Positions 23,175 through 33,522 of a stretch of 64,000 nucleotides of DNA are shown here, in pieces. The DNA lies in contig NC_030991.1 in the NCBI RefSeq assembly GCF_000149955.1, positions 2,725,571 to 2,789,570 on the forward strand. Direction: 5' to 3'. Source of the stretch: Fusarium oxysporum f. sp. lycopersici 4287. Its lineage: Eukaryota > Ascomycota > Sordariomycetes > Hypocreales > Nectriaceae. A program made the translations under genes and the position numbers. The notes beneath the pieces are model-generated. The model was not told where the DNA came from and ran no database searches. It worked only from the letters and a program-made list of their open reading frames with translations. Numbering within the stretch: the first letter of the stretch is position 1; each line of letters opens with the position of its first letter.

Positions 23175-24281
23175 ATGGAAGAAACCATTGAAGAAACCAT
23201 AGTCTGTGCTCCCACTTTGGTAAGTTAAACCTGCAGTGGCTTGCAAAGTCGCTTGAAATAATTTGAACTACTCTACAACTGAATTAAGGACGTGCAGGCG
23301 AATGGCAGCTCCTGTAAAAGGAGGAAGGAATCAACTTCTATCGCCAGGTCAGTCTCTACCTATGGAGACGATAGACATGGCAAATGTGTGCCGAAGCCAA
23401 GACGCGAAGATGTCATAAAAGACGACGAATATTCTCAACAGAAAATGAGAATAGAGTATGCTCAAGACAGGAAACCGTCAGCTCTGCGTCGGTCTTCGCG
23501 GCTCTCTCAAAAAACAGAGGATCGAGAATGTCTCCCTGAGTGTTCGCCTGGCATCGTTTTAGAGGATATCTCTGGAAGGATCCAGTGTGATAGCACCGGC
23601 GATCGTGCAGGTGCATCAGATGATGAGATTGTTTCCATTAGGGACCCACCTCACAACCCGTCAGACAAGTGCGAGGCTACGGTTGAAGTTCTAGCACTTG
23701 AACCCCAACAGAGGGACGACAATCCCCAGATGAAAATCATTCCCCGCCTTGAAGAAGCAGAAGAAGATGGCCTAAAATGCAACCAAAGTACGATTTCTCC
23801 GACATATCACAACAAACACACTCCGAACGCCGCGAACAGCAACACGGGAAACATACCTGCACAATCATACGCCAGGCTCGATACAAGAGCGGTGTCCAAG
23901 AAGACTGTGGCAATCTTGGATGATATTTCTGAGCATAAGATCCCTAATGCATCTCTGTCAGTCAGGGAAAAGTCTCTCGAAGCTTCCAAGTACGAGAACG
24001 AAATGACGAAGAAAGATGCGATCTCGTCGTCGACAACAGCAAAAGCGACCTCACTACCCGGGATCAATTCTTTTCAGCCAGACGTGTTCTTAGGCCAGAA
24101 AAGAAAACATCATATCCAGGGCCGTCGCTCAGGTATCGGTCTTAGAGAGCTCCACGAGCGATCGCTTCAACCCTGGTCTACTTACGGAACAGCGAGATGG
24201 AAGGAGATGCAAGCGCAGATTCTGTGGGCCACAAAAGATGTTGCTCAATTAAATACAACTGCAGAGTGTAATCATCTATGA
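23175..24281 (+). CDS. Hypothetical disordered basic/acidic protein, two exons
   Basis: Exon 1 (23175-23219) encodes MEETIEETIVCAPTL. A GTAAGT intron follows, and exon 2 starts at 23289 or 23298 (both AG acceptors keep the frame) and ends at 24281. The product is about 342-345 residues, largely polar and low in hydrophobics, with a basic patch CKRRKE near residue 22 and KRKHH near 285. The C-terminal helical segment (RSGIGLRELHERSLQPWSTY and onward) is the most ordered-looking part. It is likely nuclear by composition. No domain was recognised. Confidence 0.55.
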
Positions 24282-24504
24282 AACCACGTAAGTGTCCATG
24301 GTCAAGCTCGTAAGCGCAGTGATACGCTACTCGCCACCATGAACCCTGTTAATACTCACAATGATTGACTTAGCGATAGGGATCAAAAACCAAAACATAC
24401 ATACGGATTCACGAAAGCATGCTGAAGCAAGTTTAAGCTAATCTAGTCAGGTAGATACAATCAACTATCAATAGACTGCTGACGTCCCGTCTCTCATTTG
24501 TTGG

Positions 24505-24828
24505 TCATTCATTGTATCTTTGAAGCCATGCAACCCATTCTACTTTCTCCAGCTCCGAGGTCTTGTTCACCAGAGCCTTTCTGTCTAACCTTGTTGAAAT
24601 CACTTCCGGAATATTGGCGTGTGGCTGAAATTTCCGCCTTAATAGAGGGCTTGCCCGTAGACGGGAGAAGATGACTGGTTGTACATCGTTGACTATTTCA
24701 GCGGTTATTGGTCTCATAGCATACGCGATCAAGTCCAAATTGAGTTGAAAGTTAAGAGAAGATCCGCATCCGTCTGCCACCTTGTCATCTGGGGTTCTTG
24801 ACGCTGGAGGCCATTCCATCGGATCCAT
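24505..24828 (-). CDS. Hypothetical small protein (107 aa)
   Basis: Starts MDPMEWPPASRTPDD and ends KVEWVAWLQRYNE, with amphipathic helical segments between. No signal peptide, domain or intron. It lies head to head with the secreted-protein gene at 24904 with only 75 bp between, so a shared promoter would be very compact. That weakens the call. Confidence 0.35.
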   Translation of the reverse strand: MDPMEWPPASRTPDDKVADGCGSSLNFQLNLDLIAYAMRPITAEIVNDVQPVIFSRLRASPLLRRKFQPHANIPEVISTRLDRKALVNKTSELEKVEWVAWLQRYNE

Positions 24829-24903
24829 CCCATTGTATATTTATTGACCAGGGCCCCGTAGAGATTTATCCGTGGTGCCAACGTACTATCCTCACCTTTC
24901 GAC

Positions 24904-25575
24904 ATGCGGTCAGCCTCGCAACTTTGGCAGACTTTCTTAGCCTACACCGTTTCTCTCTGGATATCAGATGTCTACGCTAGTCGTCTGACTTCTCGTGGCT
25001 TCGCGTTCATTACCCCCCACGCAGAGTACTCTAGCTCCGCAGGAGTCTTGGGCTGTAAGGTTGATACGAATCGTATCGCTTACTGGCCTTTGGACGTCGG
25101 ATGCGATGGAATATGCGTCAAAGTCTCAAATGAGGGGCGCTTCCTTCATCTTCTACGTATTGATAAGTCCGGAGGTGCGTATGATATTTCGTACGATGCT
25201 TGGAATTTCCTAGGTTTCGGTGCATCAGCCATCGACGACCTCCAGATCGGTGGCGGGATCCAGATGTTATACGAGATTGTCGACACATTGGAATGTCGAC
25301 ATTTGCTTCACGAAGGTAAACTGCCCCTGTCAGCCGCAAATAGCATGAATTATGTCTCGTCATGCTCCAGCCAACCTACGAGTTGGGTCGCACAGAATTA
25401 TCAATTGTACAACATCAATGACGCCGTTTGCAAATATGGCGTCGACGAGAAATGTAGCCTAGATCTGACTATAAGTAATCAACCACGCTGTCCAAGCGTT
25501 CTAGGTAATCCTCTACAGATGGAATCAAAGGTTAAGAATATGGCGTACGGTACGGGAGAAATCGTCCCGGTGTAG
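24904..25575 (+). CDS. Secreted protein with double-psi beta-barrel-like (expansin/RlpA-type) core
   Basis: Encodes 223 residues. The first 26 or so are hydrophobic (LAYTVSLWISDVYA), a likely signal peptide cut after VYA. The core, about residues 50-110, reads GCKVDTNRIAYWPLDVGC, CDGICVKVSN, then LLRIDKSGGAYDISYDAWNFL. It resembles the C-G-x-C-V-x-V ... R-I-D-x-C..DLS..AF layout of double-psi beta-barrels. At least ten cysteines suggest disulfides. Function is inferred only as an extracellular wall or apoplast protein. The gene is single-exon. Confidence 0.6.
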   Translation: MRSASQLWQTFLAYTVSLWISDVYASRLTSRGFAFITPHAEYSSSAGVLGCKVDTNRIAYWPLDVGCDGICVKVSNEGRFLHLLRIDKSGGAYDISYDAWNFLGFGASAIDDLQIGGGIQMLYEIVDTLECRHLLHEGKLPLSAANSMNYVSSCSSQPTSWVAQNYQLYNINDAVCKYGVDEKCSLDLTISNQPRCPSVLGNPLQMESKVKNMAYGTGEIVPV

Positions 25576-25922
25576 ATGATTCTAGAGGCCCATGCATTGC
25601 TTTGACAGGCTGACTGGGATGCGCCATTGGAAGTTGCTGTACTTTGTTATGTCTCTTCTGTATGTGGAGGAATACTTATCTCATAGGCAAAGAGCAAGGT
25701 ACAGGGTACGCAATGAGTTCAAGGAAGCCAGATATTCATATTAAATAGTGCCTGTGACAAGCTATGACTATTTAAAAAACATGAAACTACCTAGGTTTAT
25801 TTCAAGAACATACTACAAATCCCCTAAAATCCATAAAACATACGTTTTTGGGATGATTTGTTCCTTACGTGCCTATTCTCCTACTATTTACTCTCATTGA
25901 AATTGAAAGTTGTGTGTTGGAT
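25576..25922. other. Convergent intergenic spacer
   Basis: 347 bp between two genes ending toward each other; no feature seen. Confidence 0.5.
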
Positions 25923-27113
25923 CTAGCAAACGTTATCGATACATGTGCAGAGGCCCTTGAGAGGCATTTTGCCTTCCAAGACTTGTCGGCGAAAACACTC
26001 TAGATGCATTAAATGAGCGCCGCAGTCTTTCCAAACGACGTCTTCGACATCTACCGGGCTTTTCTTATTTTCACTGCAAAATCCATCTTCGCATACTACA
26101 CAGGTCCCGGTCCCGACAACGCGTTCACGGACCAACGAGTCTGTCATGATGGTAGGGAGAGCAGACTTAGGGTCGTTATTTTCCTTTTGCCTTTCAATGT
26201 CCGACATGAGGTCGATGATAGTTCTTCTGAATTTCTCATCAAATTGCTGTAAAGCCCACAAACGGATGTGTTGCGGAGAGTCATGGATGGCTGTGGCCAA
26301 AATTGTGATATCGCTTGCATAGACTACGTTCAACGCGTTACATAGGGTTTCGTCGATATCCATCTCCAAAAGTCGATGATAGACCCTAACTCGATTGGCG
26401 TAGACGGTCATCTCACCCCCCAATCCTTGGTTCGGTTGGGCTTCATCTTGCATGATATCATGATCGCTGGCAGCAGGCATGGTATTGTAGCCATGGTCCA
26501 AGCGCTTAGCTGGTCGGTCTGACTCCAACCCGAGCTGCCCGTTCATTTCATCAATGTTTCTCTTATTGCTGCGTGGACCGTCAACGTTATCGGCCCATGT
26601 AACACCTTGGCCATGATCCACGCGCTTAGCTGATCGGTCTGAATCAGGCTCGACCTGTCCGCTCATTTCTTCCCTATTTCTCTTATTGTTACGTGGGCTA
26701 TGCATTATAACTTCCTCTTGCATGACATGGTCATGATGCAGGCGCTTAGCTGGTCGGTCTGAATCAGGCTCGTCCTGGCCGCCCATTTCTTCTATTTTTC
26801 TCTTGTTGTTGCGTGAACTATACATGTTTGTGGTAAAGTCCGCGGAGCCGGTCCGAACGTCATTTTTCGAAAGATGTACGAAAGGGATAGATTTGCCATT
26901 CTTAACTTTCTTTTGTGCATGTGAGCCTTTTTGATCATCCGTTGAGTCTCTACTTCTTTTCATCTTGACGTGTCCTTGATTCGCGTTCTTTTTTAATTTT
27001 GTTTTAACCTTAATCACTTTGCCGTTTAACTCTTGTATATAGCTGACGCTAAAGTCAAAAAGGTCACTTCCATTTCTGGCTTTGTGGTTTTCCATGTTGT
27101 AACAAAAAACCAT
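25923..27113 (-). CDS. RING-like zinc-finger protein with three 40-residue repeats
   Basis: Encodes 396 residues from the ATG at 27113 (a second candidate start is 27095). The N-terminal quarter is Lys-rich. Residues about 101-220 hold three copies of a unit of exactly 40 residues, R-x-NKR-x2-EEM..Q..DSDRxAKR; each ends in a basic AKR patch that could serve as a nuclear signal. A helical region follows. The C-terminal 55 residues form a RING-like finger: CVVC, then DCGAHLMHLEC (C-x2-H-x2-H-x2-C), then LCTC. The last pair is C-x-C, not the usual C-x2-C. An E3 ligase role is possible but inferred. No introns. Confidence 0.65.
   Translation of the reverse strand: MVFCYNMENHKARNGSDLFDFSVSYIQELNGKVIKVKTKLKKNANQGHVKMKRSRDSTDDQKGSHAQKKVKNGKSIPFVHLSKNDVRTGSADFTTNMYSSRNNKRKIEEMGGQDEPDSDRPAKRLHHDHVMQEEVIMHSPRNNKRNREEMSGQVEPDSDRSAKRVDHGQGVTWADNVDGPRSNKRNIDEMNGQLGLESDRPAKRLDHGYNTMPAASDHDIMQDEAQPNQGLGGEMTVYANRVRVYHRLLEMDIDETLCNALNVVYASDITILATAIHDSPQHIRLWALQQFDEKFRRTIIDLMSDIERQKENNDPKSALPTIMTDSLVRERVVGTGTCVVCEDGFCSENKKSPVDVEDVVWKDCGAHLMHLECFRRQVLEGKMPLKGLCTCIDNVC
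26480..26813 (-). repeat. Intragenic 120-bp tandem repeat, three copies
   Basis: Units start at about 26813, 26693 and 26573 (minus strand), each 120 bp, and encode the 40-residue repeats of the RING-like protein. The third unit is shorter in similarity. The words GCGCTTAGCTG and TCGGTCTGA recur on the plus strand at the same spacing. Confidence 0.85.
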
Positions 27114-28568
27114 ATCGATCACAACCAGCTTTGCAGCCCGTTCTGGTATTACGGCAGCCTGTACTGGACTGTCTGTTCGTTAGGTATCCTGAAAACGCGT
27201 CCTTAGTCCGAATTATACACAGAGGTACGTACCAGGCCGATTCCATAGGTGCTAGATTTGACGGAATCGTCTAGCATATGAATCTACCTCTGAGAATTCA
27301 TCGGGCCCCGAGACTCTGGTATGAGCCTGTGGCGAGACAGAATATGTTAAGATACTGTAACATTCGCCTCCATTCGAATGCATACTTTAGATAAAAAGCC
27401 TTCAATAGGTTACCCATCATGTTGAGAGGTTTTTGACATAAGAGCAGGCAAGTTTGGAACAGAGTTAAACGATCAACAACTTTAACATCATTTAGCTGAC
27501 TCTCATTCGCTGTACATTTTGATACATCCTTTGCATCACCTACAGAAGCCTCCGTGTCTCATCAATATTGATGCAGTTACAGAATCCCCAGTGTGACATG
27601 CCGTACTCTCTAATTTTGTCCTGGAACCATTCAGAACGCATGAGGTGAGACTTGCACTTTTCCAGACGGCGTCGAAACTTTCTATCGTGTATGCCGTCTC
27701 ACTTAAGCGGTACTTGATACTGCTACATGAGTCTCCAGGGTTTCTAACTATCTCTACTGTACAAAGCAGAGCCTTTATGCCATCTGGGTTGAAGAGCCTT
27801 GGGACTGTGAGACCACGAGCGAACTCGCACTCTGCAAACATTGTAAGCATATCTGAACTACAGGTGTCGAAAGCATACCTAAGATCCAAATCAGATCTGG
27901 ACTGGAGCGTCACCAAGCATAGTAGCTCATGCTGCTCGACTATCGACCAATCCTGCCGAAGCAAGTGCTATAGGCTCCACTTTCTGTTTGATTATTCCTC
28001 ATGGTTTCTGAAGCTCGATTGGCGCCTTCATGCTGACTTGGCTCAAGTAATTATCCTGTGTGGCTCACTATAGCAATGGGAGAAGAATCAAGTATTTGAC
28101 CTCTGGAGATTTCGTCCATGACATCTAAGGTTTTTAATGCTACCATTCCAACGCTTATATGGGAGACTCTAGTTGCTTTTTAAGCCACTTAACAAAGTCT
28201 CAAGTACGACTGGGAGGTTGGTTAGATCGGTCCTCTTTGTATTTAATAGCAAGAAATTTGATTAGACGGAAACATACAATATACATCTATGTATATAGGC
28301 ATCGAAACATTGGCATCCAGCACTATTTGCGGAACAGGGTCTGAAGACAAAATATTAACCCTTCTATGTTCTAGAGAACCTACTTACTAGAAAATAATAT
28401 ATGTACATGTAACCGCATTTCTTATCCACACCAAGCTGGAATAAATTATATATCATAACATTCTATTATTAGTAGGTCTGAATTGTTTTCCTTTTACCTT
28501 AATTCTACAATAATATTATGACAATGCGACCAAGTTCCTATGAGATTGTCGATTTCCACGACCTTCCT
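27114..28568. other. Stretch with unsupported overlapping ORFs
   Basis: A 142-codon frame on the minus strand (27536-27964) and a 142-codon frame on the plus strand (27645-28073) overlap each other. Neither shows a domain, a usable ATG context or a splice pattern good enough to choose between them. 28380-28530 is AT-rich. Confidence 0.3.
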
Positions 28569-29631
28569 TTATGCCTGTCTATCATACGTTGCATGACCTG
28601 TTGAATCTGCCAGGCGACTAAACACTATCTGCGCTACATAGTGTCGGCTCTGCCTTAAATACTTCTCGGAAATAGCTGGTGGAGGTTGGCAAACGTGTTT
28701 CCAGAGAGAATTCAAAGTTTCCATCACCACAGCCTCTGTGTTATCCCCTATGGATAGACTTCCGTATAGGATAATCTTGGCGAGCATGCAGCATGATTCG
28801 GCAATAACAGAAGGCTTGATCCCAACAAACTCTCGATGGTAAAGCGATATTTCAGACAAATAAGCTGCCATACTAGCGAGTTCCTTATTTGCAGGCTCTC
28901 CTACCAGCAAGAACTTGATACCTTGGTCAGTTGTTGGATGACCTAGTACCCAATCTAAGGTGAAGAGGATCGATATCTCCATCTGAGCTATCATATGTTC
29001 ATCAAACATGCCATTTCACAGTTCGCTTATCTCTTTGGCCGATGGACGCGCGAAACCTTTCCCTTGGTAGGCTTTGCCGTCATATTTGGAAGCAATCCAG
29101 AGCGCGGCACTCCCAAGCAACAAGTAATATTCTTTACCAATCTGCTTTCTCGAGCAGTATCGATCGATCAGATTGACTGAAAGAAACAGAACCTGTGAAG
29201 AAAGACGAAAGTACTGGTGTGAGTGAACTACGAAATCAATGAGGCTTGACCGTAGTTGCCACGTAATTTGTATTTGCTTTTCGATCATGGAAACGCTTGG
29301 GAGGGTCACACTCTACTTGATGTTAGCTATGAAGCACTCCATATCAGCTCGTTTTGCGAATCACTACCTCCATGTGAGCGAGGTGCTGCATAATATCTTC
29401 CAGGTAGTCACCTTCCTCCCATAGCAGTATATCGGCAGAGCTAGATGCTTCCACTTGTTCTTGATTCGTGACAGGAGAACCAGCAGTGGAAAATAGAGAA
29501 TTTCCTGACTTTTCTGAAAAATCGATCATGCTTTCCTTTGCTTCTGAGCCCACTGTTACTAGCTTGACTTCCCCCATTTCTTTGTCTCTTTCCTTCGATT
29601 TTTGTTCGTGTATGTCAGTTCGGCTTTTCAT
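28569..29631 (-). pseudogene. B-type cyclin-like gene with an in-frame TGA
   Basis: Cyclins activate cyclin-dependent kinases. Exon 1 (29631-29368) is a hydrophilic N terminus ending YLEDIMQHLAHME. A GTAGTG..TAG intron (29367-29313) follows. Exon 2 (29312-28569) reads through the cyclin box: LPSVSMIEKQIQITWQLRSS, VLFLSVNLIDRYCSRK, LLGSAALWIASKYDGK, SAKEISEL, then TGA at 29018-29016. It continues in the same frame with NGMFDEHMIAQMEISILFTLDW and the second cyclin fold to 28569. The stop sits where cyclins usually have a Cys or aromatic residue before the next helix. I found no intron that removes it and keeps the frame. So it is a recent pseudogene, a readthrough case or a sequencing error. 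The box is divergent from cell-cycle B cyclins. Confidence 0.75.
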
Positions 29632-30528
29632 TTTCCTGCAAGACCTTCGGCAGAGAGATTAAAATAACTTTCGCAGTCGCAGCTATGGATTGAGGATAGA
29701 TGCCAAATAATATCATTGTAGTCAAAATACAACGGATTTAGAATTCCAGAAATAACTGTCAAAGCTGACTGGAAATATACAGTACAATATTCGACACACG
29801 GAAACTGAAGCCTGTTCTGGACTTTACATGGTGGTACCTTCCCTCGCTTGCTCAAGCGATATAAACCCTCAGCTCTTGAAAAAAAAAAAAAAAAGTCTCG
29901 GGGTCTGGCCAACGTCACGTGAATGCGGGTACAGGGTAGACAACGAAGGCTCAAGAGTCAAGTGCTGTAAGACGACATCCGAATTCATCCTCACCTCAAT
30001 TCATTCTCGTAGATCAGATACCTATTCAAGCATGTCTGCCAAATTTCAACTGCTGCTGATAACATCACAAGTGTCTTCAAAAGTATAGAATAAGCATTCC
30101 TAGCTGCCATTATGTAGGCTGATCTACATTGTCGATTTTGATCAACCACCAATCAAGATTGCATTCGTTAACATCAAAATAGCCAAGTAATGAATTCGGG
30201 TTATTACCGCTGTCTACGGTCTCGATTTAAGCTTTCGGCTAGTTTATGACTAGCTATTATAAATTCAAGTATTGCAATATATGCCGTTTCTTGAACTTGG
30301 CACACAATTCTGTCATCTGTCCTTTCCACATGGAGAGCTTGTCGCAGATACGAACAGCTTCCCGCCCGTATGATGAATAGCCTTCTATATATGAAAAGCT
30401 AGTCTTGCTTCAATAACCGACGAGATTGAGGGTCTTTTTTGTCTCCACCAGCGGTTTTGTCATCCGTATACTCATCATTCGCACAGGACGCAAGCGCTAG
30501 AGGTTCATGAGCCTTAATGCTACTAAGC
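29632..30528. other. Intergenic stretch with a poly-A run
   Basis: A run of A at about 29879-29894 and only shadow frames. No gene supported. Confidence 0.4.
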
Positions 30529-31323
30529 TCAGTCAGTCCAACCCATAAGCAGGATTGTACTATAAGTTGATAAAGCCGTGAGGAAGATTTGACTGCCTCT
30601 CGTGATCTGCAATCTGGTTAGAGAGAAGCTTCCGATGCTTTCTGCTAAGGGGCATACTGACCGAGATAAATGATTGGATACGGATCGATTCAAGACCATT
30701 ACCAAACCAACCGCGCCAATGTAGACTGCCACTGCCACAGGAAGACCAGATGACTCTATAGCCAAGACAGCACCTAGAAAAACAGATTGGGCGTATATGG
30801 TGGATTGAGATTGAACCTTGGTCAATCTAATTCGCTTAGATGCGAAGATAAGCAACCGGGTATAGAGGAAAGCGTGCAGTAGTTTGACAACAGCTCCATG
30901 CAAATTGGAATCTTTGCGAACGATCGCCATGACAGCCAGTATCGGTCGTATGATGGCGGGCGCCTGGTAAGCCGCCCGTGTCGTTTCATTGCCCCTCAAT
31001 AATGGCCTGGCAAGTCTCAGAGTTGTCAAGGAATGGATCAAACACAAAATTGTGTCCATAATGTCCGGCAGGACAGTGCCCTCGGTCGCACGGAGATAGT
31101 ACCTGGCCAACTCGATGACACCAGACAGTATATGCAGTGTCAAGGTAAAAATCCTTTCCTGATGCCAACTGGCACGGTAGACTGGTAGACTGCGGCGCGT
31201 ATGGTATACAAAGATTAGGACGTAGACCGAGCTGATAAGGAGACGCTGAGCCCCAGCCTCCAGCAGTAAACCAGCCCATGGTAGCCATGGCTCGGTTCTG
31301 CTGTCTTCCATACTAGCGGTCAT
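30529..31323 (-). CDS. Polytopic membrane protein of a fungal family of unknown function
   Basis: Encodes 264 residues from the ATG at 31323 (MTASMEDSRTEPWLPW). The frame is open upstream only to a TTG. About six to seven hydrophobic helices are visible. Distinctive segments are HILSGVIELARYYLRA (about residue 64), DIMDTILCLIHSLTTLRLAR, TRAAYQAPAIIRPILA and LHGAVVKLLHAFLYTRLLIF. These match a pattern I know from fungal membrane proteins (SG-x2-E-x2-RY, TR-x-AYQ..RP, YTRLLIF) often seen near metabolite genes; their reaction, if any, is not established. No intron. It lies on the same strand as the acyl-CoA oxidase 2.2 kb away. Confidence 0.65.
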   Translation of the reverse strand: MTASMEDSRTEPWLPWAGLLLEAGAQRLLISSVYVLIFVYHTRRSLPVYRASWHQERIFTLTLHILSGVIELARYYLRATEGTVLPDIMDTILCLIHSLTTLRLARPLLRGNETTRAAYQAPAIIRPILAVMAIVRKDSNLHGAVVKLLHAFLYTRLLIFASKRIRLTKVQSQSTIYAQSVFLGAVLAIESSGLPVAVAVYIGAVGLVMVLNRSVSNHLSRSVCPLAESIGSFSLTRLQITRGSQIFLTALSTYSTILLMGWTD

Positions 31324-33522
31324 GTTCTGTATACCCTGGGGATAGTGTGATAGCGACCTGAGATGCGTGGATTTCGGTACTCTGGAGGCCGACAAGATCA
31401 GACTTCTCGGTTACTCTTGTCAGCAGTAGGTTAAAGCTGGGGTCAAGGCAACGACGCTGCTACCTTCCGTTTGCGCTGTCAAATGCTCAATCTTTAGACC
31501 GTGGTTTTGAATGAAGGCTAACTTTGAGGGCAGGCATGGCAAGTAATACTTATCCTGCTTGAAATAATCACTTCCTACGTGCTGGATGGCCAAAAAAAGA
31601 CGAGAGTCAAGAACCTCACCGTACTTGAGACTAATTGTACATGTGTGACTCCACATATCCAAACGTCCATTAAGATGGCATCATGAGGAAAAGCATTCTG
31701 ATACAGATCGGTCAAAACCCGCCAAACTGGTTACTATCAGACACAATTAGCTAAAAGGGTAGATAGGGTCATAGGCTTGCACCCGGACCAGGCAGTGGCA
31801 AGTCGTAATCGCATTCCAGATACCATGTTATAGATACCTTCGCTATTTACATACATAAAACCTTACTGACCGATCAAGTCTATGCAGTACGGTGATCTTG
31901 CCATTAGCCAACCTTCTTATCATCACGGTTATCTTTGGTTATTATCAATAACTTTTAACTACGAATGGGATAGGCGAGAGTGATTAATTCCCTCAGGACT
32001 GTCATTACTTGAGCCTCCATTATGTGCCCAAGATGTTCGATTACGGTTCAACGGAATAGATCGTGATAATAGCTAGATGAATTGGTCGAAGACATTATGG
32101 CTTGCTGTAACTATGAGCCATATGGCTTTGATACGGGACGAACAACAACCGGGCTTGAAGGGATCAACTGTGATAAAGTAAAAAAGCCATAGTCTGCAAT
32201 GCTTTAGAGGCCATATTTTGCTATGTTTTCTTTTCTTTTCTTTTCTTTTTTTTCCGCCATAGGTCCTAATACTCACATAGCCTTCACTTTAGGCCATAAT
32301 TCTGAAAGCACAATTTCCGCTTGTCACCTCTGAATAGTGCAGTAAATTATCATTCTGTTCTTTGTTAACTTGTTGACAAGCCAAACTTGTTTTTTACGGC
32401 TTGCAATTACTTCAATAACTCACAACAAGTAGGCGGAAATTCCTGCCTCATGACATTTCGTAAATACCTCAAACAGTCTCACCTAGGACATGGCTCCTAC
32501 CGAATACGAGAAGATGATAAGGGAGCAACAGTCTTGCCATCTGTTGAGCGAGATTCTTGGTGTTATCGATGGCACAAATTTGGAATGAAACTACGGTTCA
32601 GCAAAGTCACGACGCCATTGTTCTCTAGAAAAGTAATACAAGACTTTGAGCGATCTTCAGCACCATCACCCCATTCATTTTCAAGCCGAGAGTCATCCAT
32701 AGACCAGTACAGAACAACCCATCTGCCCAGTAAATAAGGCTCCGCGTTAAGCGGCGATTCAGATTCTAGGTCGTTATACCTGACTGATATACGTTAGAGA
32801 TACAACCACGAACCGTGTCCTGGGGGTTGTGTTTCTGAGAATGTTAAGCGGGAACGAAATAATGTCACTAGAAGCATGTTGGGAGAAGGGAAAAAGAGAG
32901 AATATAGAAGGGTATCTTGGAGATTAAGGGCGCGAAACACAGATTTGTGTAACAAATTCAGCTTCATAAATGTATATACGTACAACGAACATGTCTTCAT
33001 GTACAAATAAATGACTCCTACTTAGTCCCTGATTCAAGGTGCTTGTGTATGTTATCCATTCTTGTACCTTTCATCCTTATGTGAATTTTCTACGATCAGC
33101 ATATCGTTCTAAGGCCAGCTGGAACAAACCCGTTAATATTCCTGTTGGGCGCCTGGATATTTCTTATGGAGTGAGAGATGAAACTGTAACTCTTCGATAC
33201 TGTATAATTATGGTAAGGATGATGATTGATATTTAAATTGTAAGTGACAAGGTGGATGAACTACTCTTGCGTATGGCAAAGACATGGCTTCTATATATTG
33301 GAGTGAAGGCACCTGATTCTTCAAAATTGCTTTTTTTCTTTTTTTTAATTCTTTTTCACTTGAATTGAATTGTATCGCTATCTCGAGACCGACGGCTTGC
33401 GGGCTGATCGAGCCGGATTCCATCAATTAATTCCTCTCGTGGTTTGTTTTCTGTTCAGATAACATAATGAGAGGGCTCTTTGTAGGCTCAGCCAATCAGC
33501 TGCTTGTCCAGCTCTTCATTCT
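31324..33522. other. Long stretch with no supported gene
   Basis: Contains a (TTTTC)n microsatellite at 32227-32252, a T-rich run near 33330-33350 and several short frames (for example plus 32387-32737) without domain content. Confidence 0.4.

Noticed and set aside
27536..28073. Two opposing 142-codon ORFs
   Set aside because: They overlap each other almost fully; neither has a good start, splice sites or a domain.
29016..29018. TGA in the cyclin as part of a short intron (GTGAAATGG...GCTCAG)
   Set aside because: The 42-nt candidate would leave the second cyclin half out of frame.
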